64,000 nt of DNA from JAJYKC01 sp035545735 (GCA_035545735.1 DASZXS010000040.1:1-64000); one strand, 5' to 3'; counted from the stretch's first letter, positions 26,631 through 35,090 are shown. The notes: generated by a model not told the origin, from the sequence alone. Numbers and translations: made by a program.

Positions 26631-27911
26631 ATGGATCTCCCCCCGATTTATCGTGTCCGGCAAAAGTTTCCCTCCCGGCGGCTTTCCGACGTGCGCGCTT
26701 CGGTCGCCGAAGAGCTGGCGCAAGCCGCCTTCGGCGCCGATCTGAAGCCTGGCGCGAAAATCGCCATCGGCGTTGGCAGCCGCGGCATCACGAACATCTC
26801 GACTATCGTGGGCGCCGCGGTTGCGTACTGGAAGTCGCGCGGTTTTGAGCCCTTCGTTTTTCCGGCCATGGGCAGCCACGGCGCGGCCACGGCCGAAGGG
26901 CAGGCCGATGTTCTGGCTCATTATGGAATCCATGAAGCGACCATGGGTTGTCCGGTCATCAGTTCGCTCGATGTCGTTTCCCTGGGACGCACGGCGCAGG
27001 GGATTGAAGCGTTCTTCGACAAAGCCGCTTACGACGCCGGAGGGGTGATGCTGATCAACCGCGTCAAGTGGCACACCGACTTCGCGGGCAAGATCGAAAG
27101 CGGTCTGTTCAAAATGATGGCCATCGGCATTGGCAAGTTCGCCGGCGCGCGCCAATATCACACGTTCGCCTACCGGATGGGTTTGGAGCAGGTGATTCGC
27201 ACCGTGGGCCGCCAGGTGCTCGCAACCGGGAAAATCCTCGGCGGGCTCGCCATTCTTGAGGACGCCTATCACGACACGGCGCAGGTCACCGCCGTCCGCC
27301 CGGAAGAAATGGAAACGAAAGAGGAGCAGCTTCTCGCTCTGACCAAGAGCTGGATGGGGCGCATACCCGTGCCTCTCGACATTCTTATCGTCGACGAGAT
27401 TGGAAAAACCATCAGCGGCGCGGGCATGGACACGAAGGTCGTCAACCGCACCGTCTATGGCGAGTCGAATGTGTGGCAGGAAGCTCCCCGCATTGAGCGC
27501 CTCTTTATTCGTTCCCTGAACAACCTCTCCTATGGCAACGGCGTGGGACTGGGGATGGCGGATGTCATTCACGACCGCGTGCTCGAGAACCTCGACTGGA
27601 ACGCGACGATGATCAATGCGCTCACCGCATCGACTCCGGGAAATATCCGCACGCCCATTCACTTCCCCACCGACCGCGAGTGCCTGGAACGCATCGCGCC
27701 GACTGTGGGGCGCTTCGATACAAGAGAAGTCCGCATCGGCTGGATACGCAATTCGCTGGAGCTCGCGCACCTCGGGTTAAGCGCGAATATGCGTGCGGAA
27801 ATAGACGCCAATCCCCTGCTCGAGATCGACGGCGAAGCCGAGCCGCTTCCCTTTGACGCCGAAGGAAACCTGCCTGGATACGCTATCCCCGCCGAAGTCG
27901 CACACGCCTGA
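26631..27911 (+). CDS. LarA-like (DUF2088) nickel-pincer-type racemase/epimerase family protein
   Basis: This 426-residue soluble protein matches the LarA homologue family. Its N-terminal domain has KIAIGVGSRGITN and PAMGSHGAATAEGQADVL. A central INRVKWHTDF carries the Lys and His expected near the nickel-pincer cofactor site, and the C-terminal part has VDEIGKTISGAGMDTKVVNR. LarA racemises lactate with a nickel-pincer nucleotide, and homologues act on other 2-hydroxy acids including sugar acids. No larB, larC or larE cofactor genes are in the window. The substrate is unknown. A ROK sugar regulator follows 63 bp downstream, hinting at carbohydrate acids (inference). Confidence 0.8.
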   Translation: MDLPPIYRVRQKFPSRRLSDVRASVAEELAQAAFGADLKPGAKIAIGVGSRGITNISTIVGAAVAYWKSRGFEPFVFPAMGSHGAATAEGQADVLAHYGIHEATMGCPVISSLDVVSLGRTAQGIEAFFDKAAYDAGGVMLINRVKWHTDFAGKIESGLFKMMAIGIGKFAGARQYHTFAYRMGLEQVIRTVGRQVLATGKILGGLAILEDAYHDTAQVTAVRPEEMETKEEQLLALTKSWMGRIPVPLDILIVDEIGKTISGAGMDTKVVNRTVYGESNVWQEAPRIERLFIRSLNNLSYGNGVGLGMADVIHDRVLENLDWNATMINALTASTPGNIRTPIHFPTDRECLERIAPTVGRFDTREVRIGWIRNSLELAHLGLSANMRAEIDANPLLEIDGEAEPLPFDAEGNLPGYAIPAEVAHA

Positions 27912-27924
27912 GTGCGATTTTGAT

Positions 27925-27951
27925 TATTTTGTTGCGAATAAGAACAAAATA
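27925..27951. promoter_or_regulatory. candidate ROK (NagC/Mlc-like) operator
   Basis: TATTTTGTT (27925-27933) and its perfect reverse complement AACAAAATA (27943-27951) flank a 9-bp spacer containing GCG. The A/T-rich TTATTT..AAATAA arms around a spaced centre resemble the operators of E. coli NagC and Mlc, which are ROK proteins. It lies 23 bp upstream of the ROK gene start, fitting autoregulation. Confidence 0.6.
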
Positions 27952-27974
27952 GGGTTAACTGGTATGACAAGCGG

Positions 27975-29198
27975 GTGGCCAGCAAGAAAGTCAGTGGAAA
28001 GGGGAACTCCAGCGGGTTGCGCGCCAACGCGGCGGTTCGCATCTCGCACACGGCTACGCCGTCGTCCGTGCGCGATGCCAATCGCTCCATCATCCTGAAC
28101 CTGATCCGGCTCCACCAGCCGATTTCGCGCGCCGCGTTATCCGAACGCACCGGGATCTACCGGAGCAACGTATCGGGAATTGTCGAGGACCTTGTCGCTC
28201 GCGATCTGGTTGTGGAGAAGCGCGGCAAGCCGGAAGGGCGCGGACGGGTACCGATTTTTCTTTCGCTGAAAGCTGACGGTTTCTGGGTCCTGGGGATCAA
28301 CATGCGCGCGCAGCGGACCACGGTGGCGCTCGCGGGACTCACGGGCGAACTCTGTGCCCAGACGGACTTCGACACGCCCTCCGAACCCGGGGTCCTGATC
28401 TCGGAGGTAGCGGCCGCGGCCAGGCGGCTCAACGGCGGCAGAGAGATTCAACAGGTCGCGATGAGCCTGCCAGGCCTGGTTCATTCTGATTCCGGGCTGG
28501 TGCGATGGATTCCAAAGTTGCCCGCCTATTCAGGCTTCAACATGGCCTCGGAGCTGCAAAAAGCATTGGGCGTCCCGGCCGCGGTGGACAACGACTGCAA
28601 CCTCGGTGCGCTGGCGGAAATGTGGCTCAGCGAAGCGGAGAACGATCACATACGCGACTTCGTTTTCCTCGAGATTGGAGAAGTTGGCGTCGGCGCCGGC
28701 ATTCTGCTGAATCGCGAACTGTACCGGGGGCACGACTGCACGCTTGCGGCGGAGTTTGGCCACATGATCGTCGATCCGAACGGCCCGCAGTGCGCCTGCG
28801 GACGGCACGGCTGCTGGGAACTGTTTGTCTGCGATCACGCCGCCTGGAACAACTACGCGCCCGGGTCCCACTTCAACCCCGCCCGCTATGAACGTTATCT
28901 GAAGGCGGCCGCCGCCGGCGACCTCGATGCGCGCCGCGCCGCCCAGCGAACCGCGCGTTATCTTTCGTTAGGCATCTCCAATATCGCATTCGCACTCAAT
29001 CCCGCCGTGATCGTGGTGGCGGGAAAGGTCACCAGCATTTGGGACGCGGTGCGTACCACCGTCGAGGAGGCATTCGCTTCGACAAAACTAAAGGTGTACG
29101 TGCGCCCGGCGAAACTGGAGGCCGGAGAAATGTTCCTGCGAGGAGCCATTCATCTCGCGCTCAGCAAGGTGTTCGCGCGGCCCAAGCTGGGCTGGTAG
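27975..29198 (+). CDS. ROK family transcriptional regulator
   Basis: The 407-residue protein starts at GTG 27975. It has an N-terminal winged helix-turn-helix (SIILNLIRLHQPISRAALSERTGIYRSNVSGIVEDLVARDLV) and a ROK sugar-kinase-like domain with AVDNDCNLGALAEMW and EFGHMIVDPNGPQCACGRHGCWELF. The latter is the Cys/His zinc motif of ROK proteins. NagC/XylR/Mlc relatives bind a sugar or sugar phosphate and release DNA. A NagC-like palindrome sits just upstream. It could also control the LarA-like gene before it; direct evidence is lacking. Confidence 0.9.
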   Translation: MASKKVSGKGNSSGLRANAAVRISHTATPSSVRDANRSIILNLIRLHQPISRAALSERTGIYRSNVSGIVEDLVARDLVVEKRGKPEGRGRVPIFLSLKADGFWVLGINMRAQRTTVALAGLTGELCAQTDFDTPSEPGVLISEVAAAARRLNGGREIQQVAMSLPGLVHSDSGLVRWIPKLPAYSGFNMASELQKALGVPAAVDNDCNLGALAEMWLSEAENDHIRDFVFLEIGEVGVGAGILLNRELYRGHDCTLAAEFGHMIVDPNGPQCACGRHGCWELFVCDHAAWNNYAPGSHFNPARYERYLKAAAAGDLDARRAAQRTARYLSLGISNIAFALNPAVIVVAGKVTSIWDAVRTTVEEAFASTKLKVYVRPAKLEAGEMFLRGAIHLALSKVFARPKLGW

Positions 29199-29213
29199 CG
29201 GCGCTCCCGCCAA

Positions 29214-29936
29214 TCAGGGGTGGAGCTTCTTTTCTCTCAGGAATTGCACCAGTTGAGCCGGATGGTCCGTCTGTATGCCATCGGCGCCGCGATCGACAGC
29301 GTCCTGCCACGCGGCCGGATTGTCGGCGGCGCCGAGACGATCCACATAGACCTTCATGCCGGCGTCCTTGGCTGCCGCAATCGTATCGTCCCGGAAATCG
29401 TGCGCATCGAAGGCGGCGACGGGGGGATTGAGAACGTCGATGATACGAGCCAGCCTTACCGGGTCTCCCGCTTCCGGCATCACGCGAAGTCCGGGCCGAA
29501 GCGCCTTCACCTTTTGCAGAAACTCCACCCCGCCGTAAATTACGACGTGGGCTGACATGCCGGTCTTCTCAAGCGCCGCGACCAGCCCTTCCGGCGCGAT
29601 GGCCTTGCTATCGACATAGACGCCGATCTTCCCGTGCGCCAAGGTGAGCGCCTCTTCGAGAGTGGGCACCTGGGCGCCGCCGGCATCGAGCGAGCGGATG
29701 CGGGCGAAGGTCATGTCGCGGACGGCGCCGCTCCCGTTGGTGGTGCGGTCGACCGTTGCATCGTGCATCAGAACAAACCGGCCGTCGGAGGTGGTGCGCA
29801 CGTCCGCCTCAAAAAAATCCGCGCCGGCTTCGATTGCCGATTGAAAAGCCGGAATCGTGTTTTCCGGATGGGCCAGATGCTCGCCGCGATGCGAGATGAC
29901 CGCCACTTGGGCCAGGATCAGAATCGGAAGCAGCAT
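29214..29936 (-). CDS. glycerophosphodiester phosphodiesterase family protein
   Basis: The 240-residue protein has the GDPD motifs AVISHRGEHLAHPENTIPAF (catalytic His and Arg), GADFFEADVRTTSDGRFVLMHDATVDRTTNGSG (metal-binding Glu/Asp and second His) and a final TDHPAQLVQFL. It hydrolyses glycerophosphodiesters to glycerol 3-phosphate and an alcohol. A short hydrophobic N-terminus (MLLPILILAQ) may be a signal peptide, so it may be periplasmic. The ATG lies 8 bp downstream of the PPIase stop, indicating one operon. It converges on the ROK gene with a 15-bp gap. Confidence 0.92.
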   Translation of the reverse strand: MLLPILILAQVAVISHRGEHLAHPENTIPAFQSAIEAGADFFEADVRTTSDGRFVLMHDATVDRTTNGSGAVRDMTFARIRSLDAGGAQVPTLEEALTLAHGKIGVYVDSKAIAPEGLVAALEKTGMSAHVVIYGGVEFLQKVKALRPGLRVMPEAGDPVRLARIIDVLNPPVAAFDAHDFRDDTIAAAKDAGMKVYVDRLGAADNPAAWQDAVDRGADGIQTDHPAQLVQFLREKKLHP

Positions 29937-29944
29937 CGGGGCTC

Positions 29945-30850
29945 CTAATGCGCGTCCGAATTCGCAAAGAATTTCGGATTCACCACGGTGATCCGGTTTT
30001 CCTCGTCCGTCTTTTTCACATAAGCGCTGAAATGCTCCTGCTGCAGGTCGCGATAGATGCGCGACTCGACCTCGTTGAACGGCTGCTTCGTAATTTCGCG
30101 AAGCTTCAGAAGGTAATAAGCCCCGCTCTGCTTGAGCGGCTCGCTCACCTCCCCGGGTTTCATCGCGAACAGAGCCTTTTTGAGTCCCTCCGGATACGGG
30201 CCTGTCCGTTCCAGGACCGGATGCTCGCCGCCTTTACCGGCCGTCGCCTTGTTTTCCGAATACTGCTTGGCCAGCGCGCCGAAATCGCCCCCCGCGTCAA
30301 TCTTCTTCTTCAGTTCCTCAGCCAGGGCCTTGGCTTCCGCTTCATTTCTCCTGCCTGCCGGCGCGGGAGCGGGCGAGAAGTAGATTTCGATCTCCTGAAA
30401 TTCGGCCCGCTCCCATTTCTCGGGATATTTGTCGTAGTACGCGCGCTCGTCGGCGTTCGGCGGACGGTAGCTGTCGTGGTAGTAGCTGAGCTGCGCTTGC
30501 GACAGCGCGAGCAGGCTGGCCCATTCCGCCGATTGCTGGAACCCTTCCTGCTGATCCAGGTGATGTTCGCGCGCCTGCTCCGCCAGATATTGGATGAGAA
30601 AGAGGCTGGTCAGCGTCTCCTTCGGCTTCTTCGCGAAGGCAGACCGTATCACCGGCGGATATTTATCCAGCAACTTCTCAATATCGCCCGCCGTGTAGTC
30701 CTTACCCGCGATCCTTGCCACCACAGTTGTGGGAGGCGTGACTGCGGTCTTGGGGGAGGCCGGTGGAACTGGCGCTTCCGGAAACGGTGCGGCCGGCGTT
30801 TGCGCCCCCGCCGCTCCGCAGAGAAACAATATGAGCCAAAGCGTTCGCAT
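29945..30850 (-). CDS. periplasmic PpiC-type peptidyl-prolyl isomerase
   Basis: From ATG 30850 the 301-residue protein has a signal peptide (MRTLWLILFLCGAAGAQ), a Pro-rich linker, a SurA/PrsA-like N-terminal helical region (residues about 45-130), and a parvulin domain. The last is marked by LKKKIDAGGDFGALAKQYSENKATAGKGGEHPVLERTGPYPEGLKKALFAMKPGEVSEPL. Such proteins help fold exported proteins. The longer upstream frame to 30982 is not supported. It is the first gene of a two-gene unit with the GDPD gene. Confidence 0.9.
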   Translation of the reverse strand: MRTLWLILFLCGAAGAQTPAAPFPEAPVPPASPKTAVTPPTTVVARIAGKDYTAGDIEKLLDKYPPVIRSAFAKKPKETLTSLFLIQYLAEQAREHHLDQQEGFQQSAEWASLLALSQAQLSYYHDSYRPPNADERAYYDKYPEKWERAEFQEIEIYFSPAPAPAGRRNEAEAKALAEELKKKIDAGGDFGALAKQYSENKATAGKGGEHPVLERTGPYPEGLKKALFAMKPGEVSEPLKQSGAYYLLKLREITKQPFNEVESRIYRDLQQEHFSAYVKKTDEENRITVVNPKFFANSDAH

Positions 30851-30955
30851 GGATTCTTTATTTCTCCAGTGTCGCGCACAATTTCTCCCTTGCGCTCCTA
30901 CCCGATTGCTCCGAGACGTGAAAGGCCCGCCAGCGGCCGCCTGTCTATGAAATGG

Positions 30956-30976
30956 AAGCGGGACGTCTTCCCGCTT
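30956..30976. other. perfect hairpin upstream of csbD-like gene
   Basis: AAGCGGGA and TCCCGCTT form an 8-bp stem around a 5-nt loop in the 161-bp divergent region between the PPIase and CsbD genes. No T-run follows on either strand, so it is not an obvious terminator. It may be an operator or a leader hairpin for the CsbD gene 36 bp downstream. Confidence 0.35.
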
Positions 30977-31011
30977 GCCCAAAATAAATTTAAAAAAAGG
31001 AAATATACAAG

Positions 31012-31218
31012 ATGAACTGGGATCAAGCGGCGGGAAATTGGAAGCAGGTTCGAGGAAAAGTGAAAGAAAAATGGGGCAAGTTGACCGATGACGACCTGGA
31101 CGTCATCGCAGGCAAGAGGGACCAACTGGTCGGCCACATTCAGAAGGCATACGGCATCGCCAAGGAGGAAGCCGAGAAGCAAGTCAACGAGTACGACCGC
31201 ACTTTCTCCCGCCCCTGA
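31012..31218 (+). CDS. CsbD family stress protein
   Basis: This 68-residue protein is a full-length CsbD family member. It begins MNWDQAAGNWKQVRGKVKEKWGKLTDDDL and continues with VIAGKRDQLVGHIQKAYGIAKEEAEKQV. It is small, highly charged and predicted to be helical. CsbD-like genes are commonly induced by general stress or stationary phase, and their molecular role is unknown. The start is preceded by AAAAAGGAA at a suitable distance. Confidence 0.93.
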   Translation: MNWDQAAGNWKQVRGKVKEKWGKLTDDDLDVIAGKRDQLVGHIQKAYGIAKEEAEKQVNEYDRTFSRP

Positions 31219-31244
31219 GTAACCGGCAAAACTCCAGTAGCGCA

Positions 31245-31274
31245 GCAGGTGTGGCGTTTCGAACGCCCACCTGC
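31245..31274. terminator. strong hairpin between two convergent genes
   Basis: GCAGGTG-(T)-GGCGTT pairs with AACGCCCACCTGC, giving a 13-bp stem with one bulged T and a 3-nt TCG loop. It lies between the converging stops of the CsbD gene (31218) and the esterase gene (31281). It lacks a T-run, so it is a probable but atypical bidirectional terminator. Confidence 0.5.
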
Positions 31275-31280
31275 CCTTCG

Positions 31281-32759
31281 TTACTGTATGGGCATGGGAC
31301 CGAAGACCGGCGCCGCCATATCCTCGGCATCCCGCAAATTACAATAGGGGTCTTTCCCGTAGCCGTAATAAAGCGATGCCTGGCTGGGCAATTGTCCAGT
31401 AATCAGCAAGCGCACCGTGCTGGCTTCCGCTGGATCGATCACAGCCCTGTAAATCACGGGCGCGGGCAAGCCGCTGGCGTCGTGAATCGTGAATCCTGAA
31501 ATTCTCCCATCCGCCTGCAGGCCTCCGTTGACACCCGAGAAACGGACTTTAACCACGCCGCCCTCGAAAGAAGCGGAGACAGGGTGAGGCCCGGGCTTCA
31601 GTTGTCCGCAATCCGAAATCGACCCGAACAAGTCATGACAGGTGCGATTTGAGAGCCTCTTTCCAAGGCGTTTCAGGTCCTGCGTATTGATGTGAATGGA
31701 GTCATCGAGCGCAAGATCGATGGACGCCACCATACCGGAGTTGGGGATGAGCGCCTCATCCTTACGCTGGGCGTCCTGCACCATGTTCCACTCGGCGACG
31801 TCGCGATTGCTGATATTGCGGCCGATCTGGACGTAGTAAAAAGGCAGATTCGGCTCGCCGAAATCCGAGCGGACTGCCTTCACAAAGGCCACGAATTTTT
31901 CGCCAAATTCGGACGCGGATTTAGCCTTGGCATCCGATTCCCCCTGGTACCACAGCACGCCCTTGATATTCCCGCCCACGGCGTGGAAACGGCGCACCAT
32001 CGCGCCATAGAGAGAGTAGCCCTCTTCGGCCTTTAGAGACGGACTCCATTGATCCATGCTGGTACCGCCATGCGAACACGGAATCAACCCGATGGGCACG
32101 CCGGTCCGCTTCACCATATCCTCGGCGAATGGCAGTCCGAGCCCCGCCCCCTTCTTGCGCTGCGCGAGATAGCGCTGCAACTGCTCGCCGCTGAGACGCT
32201 CCGGTTGACGATCGGCGTTCGGAGGCCAGTGGATCGGATCGGCGGCGTTCACCAAGGTGTGCAGAGGCTCCTTCGCTACGATCCAGTTGTCAGCCATATC
32301 GAAGCTGTGCACCATCTCCGAGGGAGGCTGTACGTCTATCAGATTGCCGACGCCCTCCATGTTCGACTGACCCGCGAGAATCCAAAGGTCGCCCACAAGA
32401 AGATGGTGAACGCTAAACATCGCAGCGGTCCCCTCAATGCGAACATCCACCTGATACGGGCCGCCGGTGGGGAGTCGCTGCAACTCCCCCGACCATGCCG
32501 ATTTTTTGATTTTTGCGAGAGGCGTCCAGTCGAAGCCGGGCACCAGCCCGGTCTTCGAACTGACCCGGACCTGCACCATTTTTCCGTTTGTCTTGCGGCC
32601 GGTGGCCGACCCGGTCAACAAGACGTTGGAAAAACCCTCCGCGTTGCGCTGAAAGACCTGCTGGTCCACCGCGCCGCGAGTGACGCGAATCTCCTGCGCC
32701 GAGAGGAACGAGAGGGGAAGAACTGCGATTGCGGCTAAAATCCGCCGGGCGATCAGCAT
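31281..32759 (-). CDS. secreted sialate O-acetylesterase-like SGNH hydrolase
   Basis: The 492-residue protein has a signal peptide (MLIARRILAAIAVLPLSFLSA). An N-terminal beta domain follows, then the SASA/SGNH hydrolase motifs: LAGQSNMEG with nucleophile Ser132, CSHGGTSMDQW, VLWYQGESD, and DDSIHINTQDLKRLG carrying the Asp-x-x-His pair. The family removes O-acetyl groups from sialic acid or plant polysaccharides such as xylan. The location is periplasmic or extracellular. The neighbours give no pathway; the nearest gene (BON protein) ends 75 bp upstream on the same strand. Confidence 0.9.
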   Translation of the reverse strand: MLIARRILAAIAVLPLSFLSAQEIRVTRGAVDQQVFQRNAEGFSNVLLTGSATGRKTNGKMVQVRVSSKTGLVPGFDWTPLAKIKKSAWSGELQRLPTGGPYQVDVRIEGTAAMFSVHHLLVGDLWILAGQSNMEGVGNLIDVQPPSEMVHSFDMADNWIVAKEPLHTLVNAADPIHWPPNADRQPERLSGEQLQRYLAQRKKGAGLGLPFAEDMVKRTGVPIGLIPCSHGGTSMDQWSPSLKAEEGYSLYGAMVRRFHAVGGNIKGVLWYQGESDAKAKSASEFGEKFVAFVKAVRSDFGEPNLPFYYVQIGRNISNRDVAEWNMVQDAQRKDEALIPNSGMVASIDLALDDSIHINTQDLKRLGKRLSNRTCHDLFGSISDCGQLKPGPHPVSASFEGGVVKVRFSGVNGGLQADGRISGFTIHDASGLPAPVIYRAVIDPAEASTVRLLITGQLPSQASLYYGYGKDPYCNLRDAEDMAAPVFGPMPIQ

Positions 32760-32834
32760 TCCGCTCGTATTCTATCATTTGACACGCTCCTCTTTCCCCA
32801 ACCGGAGCGCGGCGCCGCGTATTACAACGGTATG

Positions 32835-33188
32835 CTATTCGGTTTGCACGGCAACCTTGCGCGCCTTTTGTCCATTTCCGCCGTCCACATGGATGTTATT
32901 CACGACACGTGTAGCTCCGGACGCATGGGCCATTCGCGTAGCGGCGCCCTTGTGCTGCGCCACCGACGTGTGGCCTTCCCAGGTGACGACCCCACCTTTG
33001 ACATGCACCTGAAAACCATCTTTGCCTATCTTGGATTTGGCCAGCTTTGTGCGTAGGGACTGTTCGATGGTGGCATCGTCCGGATGGCTGCCCGCGCGCA
33101 CAGCGGCGTTTCGGGAAGCAAAAGGCGCCGCCGGACTGAGTAACGGGCAGAAAAGCAGCGCGAGAACGAGAAGAAAAGTAGCTCTCAT
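32835..33188 (-). CDS. exported BON domain protein
   Basis: From ATG 33188 the 117-residue protein has a signal peptide (MRATFLLVLALLFCPLLSPA). It carries one BON domain (DATIEQSLRTKLAKSKIGKDGFQVHVKGGVVTWEGHTSVAQHKGAATRMAHASGATRVVNNI) and a basic C-terminal tail. BON domains bind membrane lipid or carbohydrate in the envelope (as in OsmY). The start overlaps the stop of the upstream gene as ATGA, so the two are translationally coupled. Confidence 0.88.
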   Translation of the reverse strand: MRATFLLVLALLFCPLLSPAAPFASRNAAVRAGSHPDDATIEQSLRTKLAKSKIGKDGFQVHVKGGVVTWEGHTSVAQHKGAATRMAHASGATRVVNNIHVDGGNGQKARKVAVQTE

Positions 33189-33865
33189 GCCGATGTAGTG
33201 GGAATTCCCTCCCGGTTTTCGCCAGGCATTCTTTGGCACCGCAGCAGAGTCTGGGTGGCGAGGTCGAGAAGTTGTTCGTAAAACGGCGAAGCGTCCACGC
33301 CGAAATAGATCCGCGAAAGCGAGCCTTTCCAGGATTTTTCCAGCCGCTGGGCGACCCGTTCTTCCGACCGCGCCGACGGGAGCGCCCCCGCGAATTGGAT
33401 GAGTGCATTCACCAGGCTGGTCTCGGTCGCCAGAACCCGGTCCAGCGGCTTGCGATGCGAGCGAACGAACTGAACGATGGTCGGGTAACGGCGCTGGGCG
33501 TACATCCGCGCGAGCGTGAGATCTCCGGCAAAAATTCCCGATTCTTCCAGCCGCGTCAATTCTCGCGGGAGTGTCGTACGCAGGGACCAGAAAAGATTGC
33601 GCATCATGACGGAATTCAGCAGATCATGCGTGAATTCGCGCCCTTGCCGGAAAGAAAGGGGCCGGCTACATTGATACACCAGCATGGGAAACGCACGCTC
33701 CCGGTCCGCATAGCGAGCGAGGCTCGAAAAGTAGCACCGCGGCACATACTCCCGCAGCGCCAACTGAATGGCTCTCGATACGTGACTGAAGGCGTCCTGG
33801 AAGGCTCCGGTGGATTCCGCCGGCGCGTCGCGCCAAGGAAGGATGAGATCGGATTCAAGCTGCAT
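33185..33865 (-). CDS. hypothetical cytoplasmic protein, 226 aa
   Basis: This frame encodes a largely helical, Arg-rich protein with no signal peptide or membrane segment. Segments such as LARYADRERAFPMLVYQCSRPLSF and REFTHDLLNSVMMRNLFWSLRTTLPREL recall an alpha-helical domain, but I cannot name a family. Its stop overlaps the BON gene start (TGA within ATGA, 33185-33188). A perfect palindrome, ATTTCCGGAAAT, lies 25 bp upstream of its ATG. The conserved-looking sequence and coupling support it as a real gene. Confidence 0.7.
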   Translation of the reverse strand: MQLESDLILPWRDAPAESTGAFQDAFSHVSRAIQLALREYVPRCYFSSLARYADRERAFPMLVYQCSRPLSFRQGREFTHDLLNSVMMRNLFWSLRTTLPRELTRLEESGIFAGDLTLARMYAQRRYPTIVQFVRSHRKPLDRVLATETSLVNALIQFAGALPSARSEERVAQRLEKSWKGSLSRIYFGVDASPFYEQLLDLATQTLLRCQRMPGENREGIPTTSA

Positions 33866-33889
33866 CGCGCAGCCTGATTGTAGCGGCGC

Positions 33890-33901
33890 ATTTCCGGAAA
33901 T
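33890..33901. promoter_or_regulatory. 12-bp perfect palindrome upstream of the BON operon
   Basis: ATTTCCGGAAAT is an uninterrupted 12-bp palindrome 24 bp before the first gene of the two-gene unit at 33865-32835. The rest of the 178-bp interval (33866-34043) shows nothing I recognise. An operator is possible, but no regulator is nearby. Confidence 0.3.
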
Positions 33902-34043
33902 CGAACCCGGCGGTAACGCCCAAAAGCGGGAAACCTCGCTCGTTCAATACTTTCAGCCGGTAAAGAAAATGTCAGAACTCGTGTGACCGGGTGCGCGGCT
34001 GTGCCTTGGCTGACGGATCTCAAGTTCCCTCGCGGCAACTCGT

Positions 34044-34559
34044 TCAGCGCTGGCTCGACGGCGGCACCAGTCCCTTCAGTCGCATATAGACGGCCATGGC
34101 GCTGTACTGCTCCACGTCGTGCGTCGTGTTGCCTACCAGCAGGCCGAGCCGGGTTCGCTCTCCACGACCCGATTTCACCATCTGCGCCGCGGTTGCGTCC
34201 GTGAGCGAGCCATAGGCCTTGTCGCAGTCGGCGAACGACTCTTTCAGCGCGGCCACAATCTCGGCCTTGGGGGAAGTGGCGGAAATACTCGCCGTTTTGG
34301 TCTCGCCATTAAATGCTGCGCAGGTGTGCGTCTGCGCCTGGACCACGTGCTCTACAATTTGGGCAAAGCTCCGCACAACCGGGGTCGCCTTGAAGGAATA
34401 GTCGGCATCCGGCATCGCATCGGCGGCTCCCAGGATATTCTTCTTCACGCCTTCATAGGCGTGTCTGGCCTCCTCACTGAGGGGGTTGGAGGACTGGGCG
34501 GCCATCGTGGCGCACCCCATACCGGCAACGGCAAGAGCAAGAACCAAACGATGAGTCAT
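34044..34559 (-). CDS. exported DinB superfamily protein
   Basis: From ATG 34559, behind GGAG, the 171-residue protein has a signal peptide (MTHRLVLALAVAGMGCATMAAQ). A DinB-like four-helix bundle follows, with DYSFKATPVVRSFAQIVEHVVQAQTHTCAAF and a late GNTTHDVEQYSAMAVYMRLKGLVPP. The His residues in HVV and THDVEQY match the metal-binding positions of DinB proteins. Exported DinB proteins are common in Acidobacteriota, but their substrate is unknown. It is divergent from the PNPOx gene with 81 bp between starts. Confidence 0.85.
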   Translation of the reverse strand: MTHRLVLALAVAGMGCATMAAQSSNPLSEEARHAYEGVKKNILGAADAMPDADYSFKATPVVRSFAQIVEHVVQAQTHTCAAFNGETKTASISATSPKAEIVAALKESFADCDKAYGSLTDATAAQMVKSGRGERTRLGLLVGNTTHDVEQYSAMAVYMRLKGLVPPSSQR

Positions 34560-34640
34560 GGAAATCTCCACATCCATGCTACTCCGGTATTGGATCGCTA
34601 AATCGGACTCCGTTCTGCAAGACTGCCTACACTGATAAGC

Positions 34641-35090
34641 ATGGATCCGCTTACGACGCAGGAGCTGTACGAATTCATTCAGGAGCGCGGCTACGCCGTG
34701 ATGTCGAGTGTGACCAGCGCCAACACGCCCGAGGCCGCTCTGGTGGCAATCGCCGCAACGCCCGGGCTGGAACTGGTTTTCGATACGGTAACCAGCAGCC
34801 GTAAATACGAGAACCTGATGCTCAATCCCGCGATCGCCCTGGTCATCGGCTTTGCCGGCGAGATGACACTGCAATATGAAGGGGAAGCGGCAATCCCCGG
34901 CGCGAAAGAACTCGATCGCTACAAGGAGATCTATTTCGACCGCTGGCCGGACGGACGCGCGCGCGAAGCCTGGCCCGGACTGGTCCACTTCCGAGTCAAG
35001 CCGAAGTGGATTCGCTTCAGCGACTACAACCGACCCACCGGCGCGATCCGGGAGCGATCCGATTTTGGAGATCCGTCAACCGTGACATAA
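34641..35090 (+). CDS. pyridoxamine 5'-phosphate oxidase-like FMN-binding protein
   Basis: The 149-residue protein has the split-barrel flavin fold sequence of the PNPOx-like family. It shows GYAVMSSVTSANTPEAALVAIAATPGLELVFDTVTSSRKYENLMLNPAIALVIGF, then EGEAAIP and the C-terminal HFRVKPKWIRFSDYNRP. Such proteins bind FMN or F420 and reduce small molecules, and they are too divergent from PdxH to assign pyridoxal synthesis. Starts with ATG 34641. It lies 18 bp upstream of the multiheme cytochrome gene and is likely in the same transcript. Confidence 0.88.
   Translation: MDPLTTQELYEFIQERGYAVMSSVTSANTPEAALVAIAATPGLELVFDTVTSSRKYENLMLNPAIALVIGFAGEMTLQYEGEAAIPGAKELDRYKEIYFDRWPDGRAREAWPGLVHFRVKPKWIRFSDYNRPTGAIRERSDFGDPSTVT

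Noticed and set aside
26301..27770. 489-aa open frame on the minus strand
   Set aside because: It is antisense to the matrixin and LarA-like genes and has shadow-like composition.
30956..30976. Hairpin considered as an intrinsic terminator
   Set aside because: No T-run follows on either strand and it lies between two divergent starts, where a terminator is not needed.
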